NCBI RefSeq assembly: GCF_021130785.1
Contig: NW_025778004.1
Location: 1-64,000 of the forward strand
From: Homalodisca vitripennis
Taxonomy: Eukaryota > Arthropoda > Insecta > Hemiptera > Cicadellidae
Direction: 5' to 3'
Length of the DNA stretch: 64,000 nt
Below are positions 37,205 to 48,239 of the stretch, piece by piece. The notes beneath the pieces were generated by a model. That model did no database searches, had not been told where the DNA came from, and saw only the letters and a list, made by a program, of their open reading frames with translations. Within the stretch, counting starts at the first letter, position 1. Each line of letters opens with the position of its first letter. A program made the position numbers and the translations under genes.

Positions 37205-38880
37205 GTACAAATCATCAATATTGTAAAGCCATACTAATTATAAAACTTATGTAATTATTGTGTAAACTATCTTTATTGAGAGTTAATTTAACTTTCCAAC
37301 AGAGTTATGTCATACAGCCTGAATTAAAGGAGGGCACTTATGATTCCAAAAACTATAGTAAAACATGTAACATAAATCAAATAATACATTTTATTGTTGG
37401 TGATGTAAACAGTACTTCTAGTATTTGACAAAAAAGTCTTCAAAATTAATAAGCTTAATAATATTTTAACTTTCTGAACAATAATATGCTTAAAATAAAC
37501 GTCTCTACTATGCTTTGAAAATATTTTATTTATTAAATATTCACGCAGTATCTCTGAGTGATCAGCCCACCTTTGAGAGTCCTCCAGTTAGCGAGTAGCA
37601 GCCGGGTTACAAAGCACAACCCACCTCAACCCCAGCAACAGTGTGACGTACAGGGAGTAACATGATTCGTGGTTACTATTACGTGAGAGATATGTAATCA
37701 ATGGTACAATAGCAGTATTAAACAATTTGCTTGAATATAATTTAAAATTAACTATGTTTAGAAAACAATATAATACGGAGCCTATTGTCACAATAAGATA
37801 TTTGTCATAAACCTAGGAGAGTTTTACTCTTTCATAACTTGAGTTTTCCACAATATTGCATTCTGTAAAAATGTAACATAATGCCCCCGTGATCGTGATT
37901 AAAACTAGAAAGTACGATATTAAAACACATACGTGACTGTAAACTATTCTGTTTTTTAACACGCTCATGTTTATAATATTGTCAGAAATGTGAGTACTGC
38001 TTAATTCTGATATGGTTTTGGCGTCACGTCCCATGTACATCACATAATTAGTACTAATGACCTAATTATTGAGGGAGTGGATGGTGTGATCTCCCAGAGC
38101 CTGATTAGTGAAATCCGTACTGTGTGAGTGTAGTTTATTGTTAATATGTTAATTATTCTTAAAGTGATTGAATATCGTCTTTAAGTTCAATATTCGTTTG
38201 TTTTTACGTTTTGAAAATACTTTTCGGCAATACATAAATGGTATTGACATTTGCCTATGAAACTGTATTAGATAAGGTGTCATTGAACTAATTTGTGAAC
38301 ACCATTGTGATATGTACATTGTAAGAAAATAAATGGGGGTTTTCTATTCGTAACTTTGAAGGACAATCCACATTTACTAACATTAACTCAAAATGTTGGA
38401 GGAAAAATAATAATTATTTTATAAAAAAACTTTTAACTTGACCTTCCTCTTTCACGGAAAAAGTATTTCTAGTTGTATGTGTACGAAAAGGTGCTAAATA
38501 CTAGAAAATTTTATGTTAACGTAGTAAAAAAGCCATTTTGAACACAACAACTCTTAAGATTTCGTGCTAATCAATAAAATGTATTTGGTGCATGTAGATA
38601 TGATATAAAGTTGAAATAAACTTGACTTTAAAACGGAATAAACAATTCGACCTAAATAGACCCTGGTATGTCATAACCAAACTCTGTAATTAATGTTAAA
38701 TTAATTTTTAAATTTTTTTGAAAATAAACAAATTATCAGTAGGGTAAACGACTAATGACTAATGGGTCTTATAAGCAATATATTAACACATACGCCGTAA
38801 CCGAATAAGGGACTAATCTTTAAAATTTATTTTCATTCAAATGCTTGTCTTTATGGTAGGTACTCATATGAGTGTATAGT
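37205..38880. other. AT-rich stretch with no gene seen
   Basis: One GC-richer patch at about 37,550-37,670 (CTCCAGTTAGCGAGTAGCAG, AACCCACCTCAACCCCAGCA) cannot be assigned. The short minus frames at 37,588-37,791 and 37,813-38,043 have no recognisable motif. Confidence 0.5.
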
Positions 38881-39330
38881 GACATAACATAAATTTCGTT
38901 GAATGAATCATAACAGATGTGAGGTAAAACCACAATTGACGGTAAAAGATAAAAACTAAAAAACATGTAAAAAATACAAATAATCAAAGTAATGTAAGCT
39001 ATATCCGTAGAAACAACAAATAAATGATTTGAGGTATTTTAATATTCTGTATATTACAGTTTTGTATCAAGGGTCTCAAAATCTATGCGCAGAGTATAAC
39101 CATTAACAAAAAGACAACCAGGACCATTTTTTAATATTTCATCAATTATTTATTGAGTTCTATTGCTAGGACTGGAAAATTTCTACTATATTCATGGAAT
39201 CCCATTACTTTATTATTTATAATTGTACGATGATAATGAAAAAACAAACTCTACATACATTGTTAAATGCAATAGTTACAGTAAATTTATGATTAATAGG
39301 CAGAAAAACTTAGTAAGATATTATTATGCA
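38880..39330 (+). repeat. Long complex repeat, decayed copy E'
   Basis: TATATCCGTAGAAACAACAA (39,000-39,019), AAAGACAACCAGGACCATTT (about 39,110-39,129) and TTATTTATTGAGTTCTATTG (about 39,148), shared with D' at 23,398, keep the module order of the family. The 3' modules are not recognisable. Confidence 0.55.
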
Positions 39331-39481
39331 CACATGGCTTCAGTATCCATAAACAACATTCATGAAAGAATTATTACATCTAGATATATAAAACAGGTAA
39401 AATATAGCATATTTTGTCTTTTCTATATTTAGTCACATCAACGTGGGCCCCTTTTAATTATGTGAGTTTCACGCATACAAA

Positions 39482-39486
<5 letters not shown>

Positions 39487-39559
<73 letters not shown>
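39487..39559. repeat. (AT)n microsatellite
   Basis: About 73 bases of alternating AT. Confidence 0.97.
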
Positions 39560-39564
<5 letters not shown>

Positions 39565-40865
39565 CTTATAGTAATTAGTCTAATTAACTAATTATATAAT
39601 TGAAAACTTTTTTTAATATTCAATTAATTGCGGAAAATGTTTAGTTTGATGCTTTAAATAATGTAATACAACTTTACTCCTAAAAACTTCTTACTAGCAC
39701 TTTTGGTGTATTAGTAGGAGATTTACATTTAAATCTATGTATCTTTAGTTAAGTTATGTTATGTTATGTAAACAAATTAATTGAGCTAATTTTTCTACAC
39801 TATGAAATGAATTGTCGATGATAGGCTGTTGAAAACATTTACCATCATGGTATGAACATAACAAGGATATATGTGGGGTTTTCCTTAATTAAGTAATATG
39901 TATGAGGCAATTCCTTTGTAATGTAAAAATAAACGAATGTTGGGTTTGCTCCTTTTTAACCTAAAAAAGAAAACACATTTTATCCTCCTAGCGTACCGCT
40001 ATAGGCGTAACTCCTGGAAACTAGAATCAGTTTCTGTATGACGGGTTCCAAAAAGTTTTATCCAATAATCTTCTCCTTTTCTAACATAAAGGCTTTTAAT
40101 TTAGTCTTGTTTGTAATATTATACCCAGGACTTAACGCACTCTAGTCTCTATGATCTAATGTATTTAGCTTTGTAACATTAATTCTTAAATGACCCCGTC
40201 CAATAACTTTTGGTATTTTATGGGGAAAAGGCTAAGTTTAACTGTGTAGGTAATTGAAAGTTACAACTAGGAAGCGAAATTATATTTAAAATGTTTAGGC
40301 CAACCTTTAGCTTTCAATAAAATCGTGTTTTACTTATACAAAATTGTGCAAAAACGTCATATAAATACATAAATTTAATACTAATGTGCTTTTTTAAGTC
40401 ATATCGAAAATGATCCATGAAAAAAACATTAAATTTATTTAATATAGATATTTAAAGATTTTTCCTATTACATGGTAAAGATGTTACCTTAAAACAATAA
40501 ACCTCTTCTAAGTTACAGCATCACTTCTACATGTAATATACACCTGAAGTTCTGTACGAATAAAACTCTAAATATTCTAAGTCAAGCGTTTACAGTAATT
40601 CACAATAGAGTAATATAATTTTTAGTATGTTTTAAAAGAAGAATTTAAAAGTGTATACCGTACTGTATTCTTGATTATTTGAATTAGATATCCCAAAGTA
40701 AAATTTAAAAATATACGTAGGTGTTGCATTTGGAAATAGACATATTAATTTGCAATACCGTAAAATGCCATATCAATACGTATCCCAATATGCAGTATCT
40801 AAACTATAGTTTTGTAAAAAAATTATAATGTAGGACAAACATAAAATAAAAAAAAAAAAAAATTT
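39560..40865. other. AT-rich stretch with no gene seen
   Basis: Small direct repeats (TTATGTTATGTTATG at about 39,754) and a poly-A run at about 40,847-40,862 are present. No element or coding frame is recognised. Confidence 0.5.
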
Positions 40866-40876
40866 AAAGTACTGTG

Positions 40877-40938
40877 TCGTTGGGCCAACGACCCTCTGTT
40901 AAAATTACATTTCTTCTTGAGGTTCGTTGGGCCAACGA
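40877..40938. repeat. Twin copies of a near-palindromic 15-mer
   Basis: TCGTTGGGCCAACGA occurs at 40,877-40,891 and again at 40,924-40,938, exactly 47 bases apart. Each copy is palindromic except for its central base. It marks the start of the GC-richer block that runs to about 42,760. Confidence 0.85.
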
Positions 40939-41537
40939 TCAGTGGAGTAATCAAACTGTCCCCAAGTAATCATTACAAGAAAGACGGGGGTTCAGGTCAC
41001 AGCTTGTTCGCTAGATTGTGGTCATGTACTCTGAAACGCCTCGACATTGGGTTACATAGGGTTGGTCTAACCATGATAACCTCATCGAAAATAGTGGAGG
41101 CATCAATTAAATCGATAATCACTCCACACACTCATCATCAACCACACTTCATCGATCCTCACTCACAATTAAACTGATCAAATAGCGTAAAATACAATAT
41201 ACGGGATTGATCAAATCGTGATTCTAAAAACTGTTAAAATTATTTCTTGATTTCTTAAACTCTTAGACAGAAAATTCGGGTTTAAGATTTTCCTCTTTCT
41301 ACAACGAAGCCTTATTTCCCGTTTTTTCCTCGGCGCATTAAATTTCCGGCTTATTCCGGAAATATTTTTTATTGCAGCGGCAGTATGTACATTGTATGGC
41401 AAGTGTCAATACGGGGTTTATAAAGTTCCAGGCATTCTCACACACAATCACATTCATACACACCATTTTTCAATCACGCTTCTTTCATTCATTGACAATG
41501 CAACCCACCTAGTACAGTCTTCTAATTGGGCGGTCTC

Positions 41538-41735
41538 TCAGTCGAATGCCAAAAACTCACCCGCATTATAGAATGCTAGAGACTCCAAGAATCGTTTGAG
41601 GCGAGTCTTTAATGCCTTACACGTTAGGGAATCCTTAATTGAATAGCGAAGTCTATTGAGGAAATGCACACCCGCTTGCGGGGGTAGGCGTTCATAAACT
41701 ACCGTTCTGCTCCGTAAAAGAACCTCTTAAGCCTC
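41538..41735 (-). pseudogene. C-terminal fragment of a second LINE reverse transcriptase
   Basis: On the minus strand, a frame ending in TGA at 41,538-41,540 reads VVYERLPPQAGVHFLNRLRY, then SIKDSLTCKALKTRLKRFLE and AFYNAGEFLAFD. This matches the end of ORF2 in Jockey/CR1/I-group LINEs (an H/FLN-RLP stretch, then a basic helix, then AFY..GEFL). The frame is lost upstream of about 41,735 by a stop. It is a different family from the LINE at 31.2 kb, whose C-terminus ends differently. Its 3' region would run toward lower coordinates; no tail was identified. Confidence 0.65.
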
Positions 41736-41759
41736 GGTAACATTGATCCCTCTCCCAGA

Positions 41760-42560
41760 ACCTCAATGGAACACTCAGATAATCTCCTGGATGAATTACA
41801 CCACCCTCATCTACTGATAAGGATTACTTACTACTTATTCTCGTAACAGACACAATACTCTCAAGAAAAGAATACCCTTACCTTTTACCACCTGGTAACA
41901 TTTGCTCCTTCCTGAGACAGGTAACCATACACCTTGATCCGCTTAACTCCCTGTAAAACCTAATCTCTAAATTCGATATAAATTATTCCTAATCTCTTTT
42001 CTTCAGCTTATTCCCGAATCTGGGCCAGCGAGGCTACGGCGAGTTTCTAATATACGTTACTATATTAAAAGAGTATAGTAAATTAATCTTGTACGTATAT
42101 TGGCCACAGCTAAATGCTTAGTATATAAATATATAGCTCCTTTGGATTTACTATCTTACGTTATTTTTAACAAGAAATAGATTCGACGCAAACAATTACT
42201 AGGTTAGAAGTCCGGCTCGCAGTCATAGGAAAGTAGTGCTCTAATTATATATTAAGACCTATCAGAGCGTTTGGTTATACGACGAACTCTTGCTTTCGTA
42301 AGCTCAAAGTTCTCTTTGTATATTCAAAGCCAATAAGCGTGAAGCGAGGCTAGGGAAGAAGACACTCTGCAACGCGAACCCCCACCTCCTACAAATAGCC
42401 CACCCCTCTCGCGCCTCAACCGAGTACAGACATCTCTACAGTCCAAGCGTCGCTCAATAATACAATGCACTTCACTTGAAGGAACGACTTACAGTAATAA
42501 ACATAAGCGCTCTCGTGGGTAGTGGAGAGGAAAGGGTGGCGCGTAGATATGCGTTAGGTA
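41760..42560. other. GC-richer block, unassigned, possibly LINE- or LTR-derived
   Basis: Sequence such as CTGGGCCAGCGAGGCTACGG and GAACCCCCACCTCCTACAAA is clearly unlike the AT-rich surroundings. The minus strand may continue the LINE remnant, but I see no catalytic motif. No long terminal repeat pair is visible. Confidence 0.35.
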
Positions 42561-42571
42561 CGGTTCGAGCT

Positions 42572-42708
42572 AGGCCGTTCAGTCTGTAGCACTAGCGAGT
42601 TATTGGCGTCATAAAAACTTCGACAGCCTAACTTAGCTCAAGGCGGCTCGGTCTGTAGCAGGAGCAAGTTATTGACGTCATACAAACTCCGACAGTCTAA
42701 CTTATCTC
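42572..42708. repeat. Two 69-bp tandem units, one with a CRE
   Basis: Unit 1 (42,572-42,640) and unit 2 (42,641-42,708) share AGGC, GTCTGTAGCA, GAGTTATT / AAGTTATT, GCGTCATA / ACGTCATA, AACT, CGACAG and TCTAACTTA / CCTAACTTA with no large indel. Unit 2 carries a perfect CRE, TGACGTCA (42,673-42,680). The setting (GC-rich, followed by CTCACTCTCAGTATCGG and CGCGCGG) is promoter-like, but no transcript start can be assigned. Confidence 0.75.
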
Positions 42709-42719
42709 TTTACTTTCTC

Positions 42720-43140
42720 ACTCTCAGTATCGGTTTCCGCGCGGTTTTTGAGGGTGACTAATAAAGAAAAATTGATATTAATCTCTAAAAACCAAATACC
42801 GATTGAAATAGTATAGTATTTTTAGACATTATATGAAACAAAACATTTTAAAGACAAATAGCTCATGTAAGATTCTAAAATGGCGCCATAAGTACTAAAT
42901 TTCATATAGTTTCGTTGCATTAAAGCATAGAGAACTCCTGCAATTGCTGTACGTTTTTAGGGAATTAATTTTTTACCCTAAAACACCTTTTCTCCGTTAA
43001 ATGTTGTAATTTAGGTTATTCATTATAATATGGGTTAATTAATTATCAAGGTTCAATATATTTCGGTTCATTAATTATGTTATTCAACTAACATTATTTT
43101 TAGATGTTCTAACTGTAATTTGCTGTTTTATACCCTGGAA
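42720..43140. other. AT-rich spacer
   Basis: No gene seen. It separates the GC-richer block from the palindromic transposon pair. Confidence 0.4.
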
Positions 43141-43580
43141 CTAATGTTTTATAGAGCCCTTAAGATCCCTTCTCCGTGTATTGATTGAACAACAGCCCTG
43201 ATTCGATGCATCGGGCCCTCTAAAATCGCTTTTGTATCGGCTTTGATGCGGAAATTAAGTGTTTTTAATCTTCCTCACAAATTCACGCACGTTAAAATCC
43301 TAGGATCTGGGTGGATAGTTGACTGGAAGACAGTTTGACGCACCGCTTCAGAGTAGTGAGGCTGGCGCCCCAACATGCATAAACCGCATTCCTGAGTTTG
43401 TTTGTTCAGGAATATTTAACAGTAAATTAGGCAAGTAATCTATGAGAAAGTTTTTGAACATATTTCCGTAAGGGACCTTAGAAAATAACGGGCCAACAAG
43501 TTGGATAGCAGCAATACCACACCAAGTATTGAGGGTACAGTACCATTGGTTGGCTACCTCACGCATCCAGTGAGGTTCTG
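43140..43580 (-). pseudogene. IS630/Tc1/mariner-like transposase fragment, left arm of the palindrome
   Basis: On the minus strand, GAA at 43,578 begins EPHWMREVANQW, then NTWCGIAAIQLVGPLF, FLIDYLPNLL, and MRFMHVGAPAS. In active insect relatives the last motif reads HDGAPAH, and its Asp is a catalytic residue; here it is Val, so the site is dead. The frame stops at 43,348, but decayed 3' sequence continues to about 43,150 and matches the right-arm copy (GCGGTGCG..AA..GT.TTCCAGTCAACT and TGGGCTGTTGTTCAATCAAT). The family is defined by an NPHWMRE...NVWCGI...GP.FF...LPNLL signature common in ants, bugs and other insects. Confidence 0.7.
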
Positions 43581-43879
43581 AAAAGCTCAGAACCTCATGT
43601 TGTGGCGGTTCACATATCTATTGTTTTGGGAGGTTGTTTCTTCACGCCACAAAACGCTGGGGGAAAACATTCATCTTCGTGCACGTTATCATTTCTCCCG
43701 AACTTGATCAAAAAAGGTTCAGCAGCTGTGGAGGACAAGCTTGTCCATACCGGTAAAAACTAACTGAACTACAAACGAGTTCAGATTAACTAAAACAGGT
43801 TAAGACATAGCTGGCATTGCTATGTGGTTTGTTTTCAAACAAGCCATCCCAGGTCACTAATAAAGAGACCGCAATTGAC

Positions 43880-43995
43880 GTTTAAATTTTATAGGAATTA
43901 ACACTTTTAGTGTACGGAAAGTGTTTTAAAAACAAGTGGTAGACACTTTAGAATATCAAAAGGCAAATTTATGAGAACAAAATGGGGTGCTTAAA
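43880..43995. repeat. Inner segment of the palindrome, left arm
   Basis: GTGTTTTAAAA.CAA.TGGTAGACACTTTAGAATA-type sequence at about 43,918-43,960 is the reverse complement, with changes, of about 45,425-45,465 (TATTCCAAAGTGTCTACCAA). It is probably the 5' end of the transposon whose 3' part lies at 43.14-43.58 kb. The interval 43,580-43,880 is not shared with the other arm. Confidence 0.6.
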
Positions 43996-44607
43996 GCAAC
44001 ACAATGTTGAAAAAATTAGTATTTTTGATAGTCACATGCATATTTTTTAAAATATATAGTAATAATTGTTAGGCCATTTTTATAACCTTAATGTTTGTAT
44101 GTTGAAAGACTGGTGGCAATTTGCACCATTCTCCATACATAAGTATTTTTTTTTTTTTTTAACCAAGCATAGATATAATTTGTTATCATTTTACAATTTC
44201 TTGTTATCATTTTACAAATTCTTGATGAAAACAATGATTTGATGAAAGATAAATATAATGTAGGTGGAACTAAACGACGAACGTAAATGCTCCAGAGTGA
44301 AAACAGTATTATTTACGAGTAACTGGCTGACACAAAAAGTTAAAATTTATGACAGAAATTCTAACAATCATAAAACATTATTAATTGTTTCTATGGTAAT
44401 CTATGTTAAATATTTAGTCAAAATTCGAAATTGAAGCGTAAACATGCTACAAACGTTTTAGGTCCGATTTTATTATACATATACAGAATTCCAGCTGCGC
44501 CAAAATTGTTCTAAATTGCCTTCTACAATGATTGATAGTCAGTTAAAGAGTTGATATTAGAACGTCGAGCAGTTTTACCCCATTTTAATGGGCCAAGAAG
44601 AATGAGC

Positions 44608-44635
44608 CACCTCTGGTTCAAGATAGCCAGAGGTG
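44608..44635. other. Hairpin with 9-bp GC-rich arms
   Basis: CACCTCTGG (44,608-44,616) and CCAGAGGTG (44,627-44,635) pair perfectly around a 10-base loop, just upstream of the minisatellite. Confidence 0.7.
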
Positions 44636-44707
44636 ATTTTATGGTTTCAAGCTGGAGAGTGGATTATAGTAAAGGATGGGAGGGTAGTGAATCTTTCTTC
44701 AACAGAT

Positions 44708-44951
44708 CGTCGTAGCGCTCTGCTGATCCCAGGCTCCATGGCTGACAGCAGTCGTGAAATCCCTCGTCTGGACACCATTCATCGTCGTCCCAGTCTCTAT
44801 AGCTGATAGCAGTCTTGAAATCCCTCGTCTGGACAACATTAATCCTCGAAGCGCTCTGCTGTTACCATGCTCCATGGCTGACAGCAGTCGTGAAATCCCT
44901 CGTCTGGACACCATTCGTCGTCGTAGCGCTCTGCTGGTCCCGGGCTCCATG
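44708..44951. repeat. 75-bp minisatellite, about 3.3 units
   Basis: Units begin CGTCGTAGCGCTCTGCTG and contain CTCCATGGCTGACAGCAGTC, TGAAATCCCTCGTCTGGACA and CCATTC. Repeat starts fall 75, 61 (unit 2 has a 14-bp deletion) and 75 bases apart; GCGCTCTGCT is at 44,715, 44,851 and 44,926, and is lost from unit 2. Because 75 is a multiple of three, both strands stay open: minus 44,699-44,959 gives a 25-residue repeat with SRRGISRLLSAME. I treat the frames as by-products of the repeat period. It lies at the centre of the transposon palindrome. Confidence 0.85.
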
Positions 44952-44959
44952 ATGTTCAT

Positions 44960-45390
44960 GTGTGTTTCTTTAATATTGTAAATAAAATTTGGAAAACCAA
45001 TTCTTGTACTATTATAATGCGTATCTTCTAGAAATAAAATATTGAGTAAATAGAGGAATATTAAGGTTTACGAAAATATTTTCAGATTGTAAGAGCAGCA
45101 ATCGCCTATTTCAAATTAGAAGTATAATATCTCTTTTACAACTCTTAAGAAATACAGTTAATTTATTTTTTTTATTTCCGGGCACTATGTTAATCTACAG
45201 CTAATTTTGAAAGGATAATACACAAAGTTGGGATGTTTCAAACTCGTATAATCTAATATATTCAACTAGTCAAGGGATTACTTTACACCTATCAAATAGC
45301 TCTCTTAAAAGCTATTTTTTGTACTTAAAAGTTTGGATTTATCTTGTATGGTTGAGAAAGTAACGCCAAAACTAATGTTCATGGCGTTTT
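44960..45390. other. AT-rich centre of the palindrome, no gene
   Basis: No open frame or repeat recognised between the minisatellite and the right arm. Confidence 0.4.
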
Positions 45391-46740
45391 TGTTACATTT
45401 AGTATGTCGTTGTGTTCTTTGGTATTCCAAAGTGTCTACCAATTCTTTTTTAAAACACTTTACGTTTAAGGAGAGTTACCGTAAGTGTACCTGTTAGATA
45501 AACCTTTTAATAAAATGAGAAAATTCTTATAAAATTTAAACTTTGATGATTGATTGATTGATATCTCATCACTCACCTGTGATGGGTGTGTTTGATAACT
45601 AATTAAATAGCAATATCAGCTATATTTTAACCTTTTTTATTAATCTACACACGTGTTTGTACGTTTCGTTACATTTTACCGCCATGGTCGTGCGTAACTT
45701 CATCGACCCTGAACTTTTCTGAACAAATGATAAGATATGATAATAATGGATTATCAGATTTTTTTAGTTAGTCAGTGTTGTGCTGTGTCCTTGATGACGA
45801 GTATTGTTGTCTGTCAAATATGATGCCTTTCACAAAGAAGAAGCTTTCTCTATGTTGAACGATGATAGGGTATTAGGTAAATGTTTGCCGAACTACACAG
45901 CTGTTGACTGCTCTGTACGATTAACGCTACCTGAAACGTAAACATTATTCACAAAAGGTTTAACAAACACTTGCTAGTCGTGTTCGTGAAACTAGAAATA
46001 CACAACCGGACTACAACAAAAGTGAACCAGCTCGCTAGGCCTGGAAGGAATGATAAAGCATCAGACCTTTTGGATGCAAATCAGCTCAACCCTCACGACA
46101 CATGTAGAAGAGTTTGCAACCGATGCAGGAATTAACCAACGACAGTACTTAGGAGCAAAATGCACCCATACCGGATTTCTCCACATCAAGAATTGCATAG
46201 AGATGGCTTTCAAAAAATTAAATGTTGTTTATCAGCCCGTGATAACGTGCACGAAGATTGATATTTAAGGTTCTATGTTGAGACGAAGCAACTTTTCGGA
46301 GTAGTGGAGAAATGAAACGTCACAACATGAGGATTTAAAAGTGTTTGAAAATCCCCACTGGATGTCAGAGGTAGACAACCAAAGGTACCCTTAATACGTA
46401 GTTTGATAACCAAATTGTTGGCCCGTTTTTATTTTTTTTAAGAACACTTGCATGGGCATTTGTATAACAACTTCTCTGAAGCGGTGCGACAAATTGTTCC
46501 AGTCAACTGCCCCCCTCCCCCAAATCCTCGGATTTAATGTCCTAAATTACTACTTGTTGGAGGCTTAAAATACTTGGCTTATGCATCAAGATTCAGGACT
46601 CGAGAAGACATGATGCATCGAATGTGGGCTGTTGTTCAATCAATAAATGGAGAAGAGTTCTTAAGGGCTGTAGAAAACTTCTGTTTCTGGGTAAAACTTT
46701 GTTTGCGAAACAACGGATTACAACTCTACCATCTGTAAAT
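45390..46740 (+). mobile_element. Transposon remnant, right arm of the palindrome
   Basis: The arm starts with the segment complementary to 43,880-43,995 and ends near GGGCTGTTGTTCAATCAATA (46,625-46,644) and GCTGTAGAAAACTTCTG. It carries a transposase remnant on the plus strand. It is inverted relative to the left arm at 43.14-43.99 kb, so the two 3' ends point outward. A short GATTGATTGATT run at 45,547-45,561 lies inside it. No outer target duplication could be identified. Confidence 0.65.
46000..46700 (+). pseudogene. IS630/Tc1/mariner-like transposase fragment (right arm)
   Basis: The frame at 46,050-46,268 includes LTTHVEEFATDAGI and a segment resembling the HTH-to-catalytic linker of the family. 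After frame shifts, GAA at 46,347 begins ENPHWM then SEVDNQ, and NQIVGPF follows at about 46,408. About 130 bp present in the left-arm copy (the LPNLL to HDGAPAH region) are missing here. The nucleotide match to the left arm then resumes at CTGAAGCGGTGCGACAAATT (46,478-46,497). Each arm has lost different parts, so neither encodes an enzyme. Confidence 0.6.
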
Positions 46741-46749
46741 GAGGTTAGT

Positions 46750-48239
46750 TTAATAACGCAATTGTCAGGCCGAAACAGTTAGAACCTAGATTATACGTTT
46801 GTGGGAATAATAGTTAAGCCATATAACGGAAAAATTTAAAAAGTAAAAATTCAATTAACTAAAACCCTACGCAAAAACAGGAATTGAAAACTCTGCGGTG
46901 CAAAAAAACGTTACGAAGATTAGTATTTATAGCGCCATTTCTAAACCATAAAGCAGAACTTTAACTACTCAATATTTGGTGTTTAAGAGAGCTATATAAA
47001 AAGGCGCAGGGAAAATTGTACTTAGTAGTATTTTCACTTAAAAGCATTCATAATTCACTTATAAACTGTATCCACTTTTCACGAAGTTTTAGACACTTCT
47101 ACCACCAAAATATACCTTAGTGTTTATTAGAAAGGTTCGCTATACAGGTTGAGGTAGACCACCCTTATGCGATGTATAGCGTCTGAACCGAAAAACCTAC
47201 TGTTTTACGAAACTTCCATAATTCGTCCCAAAGCATTCGGGGAAAAAAATTTGTACACCCAAATATGCCCCAAAAGGCACTTTTAGTGAAAGGGGTAGGG
47301 GTAATTTTAAAAGATTTTAAAATTTACAGCTTCGTCTTTTTGTAGTGCCCACCGAAAGACCTTTACAAAGTACCCCTTTCTTAAATAACATAGAGCCTAT
47401 CAGACTTGATCAGATACTGTAATATAGTGAAAATAATTTTCTAAGTCGTAAGTGGATTTTACGTAAAATGCTGTACTCTTTTAATTACCATTATTTTATT
47501 CAGCTAACTACTTCGTTTAGTAATGTCATCACGAGCCTCAGCCAACAACATTATTACATCTTCTTTTGTCCTTAACTATTCAAAAAGAGTTGCACCGATT
47601 GTATTAAATAATAATTCTGGGGTAACTGGATTACTGGTGGAAGGAGTAGGCCCAGAAGAATGATAAGGATTGGACAGTACAAAAGAGGCTTCTATCAGCG
47701 AGGCGCCCATCGCAGATGGGAGTGTTTGATAACGAAATTGAGAGGTGGGGTGAGGTAGACGTGCCGTACCTCCCGTCTCAGTTGATCAGTAGTAGCAGTA
47801 ACGAGTAAAGTCTTTGAAAGTGCTTAGAGTTATTCTTGCTAATCGTCATCGAACCTGCGGATGCTTTCAGCAATTTTAATTCTCTAACACTAAAGAATTC
47901 TTTAATTCTCTAACACTGAAAGAAGTAATAATAAAAAATTCTAACACTGAAAAGAAATAATATTTAAAGTAAAGAAAAGAAAATTAGTAACAAAATAAAA
48001 ATTGAATTTTGAAGATAAATTAAAGTGAAGAATTGCCATATAATATAATTAGTGTGTGAAAGATTTGAATTTTCAAAATTGAATAAAAAGACAAGCTGTA
48101 ATGAACTTTGTACATTTTTTGAGTGACGCATATATTTCAAGTTTGAACTTAAAATTCATCAACAAGTTTTTATTTTATCGACCTAAGTGGTCCAGCCTTT
48201 CTGAAGATTTGCGCTTAGCAACACATTTTGAGATTCATT
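46750..48239. other. Mostly AT-rich, no gene seen
   Basis: A GC-moderate segment at about 47,140-47,290 holds a TTCGCTATACAG / GATGTATAGCG inverted pair. At 47,876-47,960 the string TTCTCTAACACTGAAAGAA recurs about three times as short tandem copies. A patch at 47,690-47,840 (CGAGGCGCCCATCGCAGATG) is GC-richer but unassigned. Confidence 0.45.

Noticed and set aside
40860..42770. GC-richer block as an LTR retrotransposon
   Set aside because: No pair of long direct terminal repeats, primer-binding site or gag/pol motif could be found; only a LINE C-terminus is supported.
44754..44981. 75-codon plus frame over the minisatellite
   Set aside because: Both strands are open because the period is 75 bp; the repeat explains the frame.
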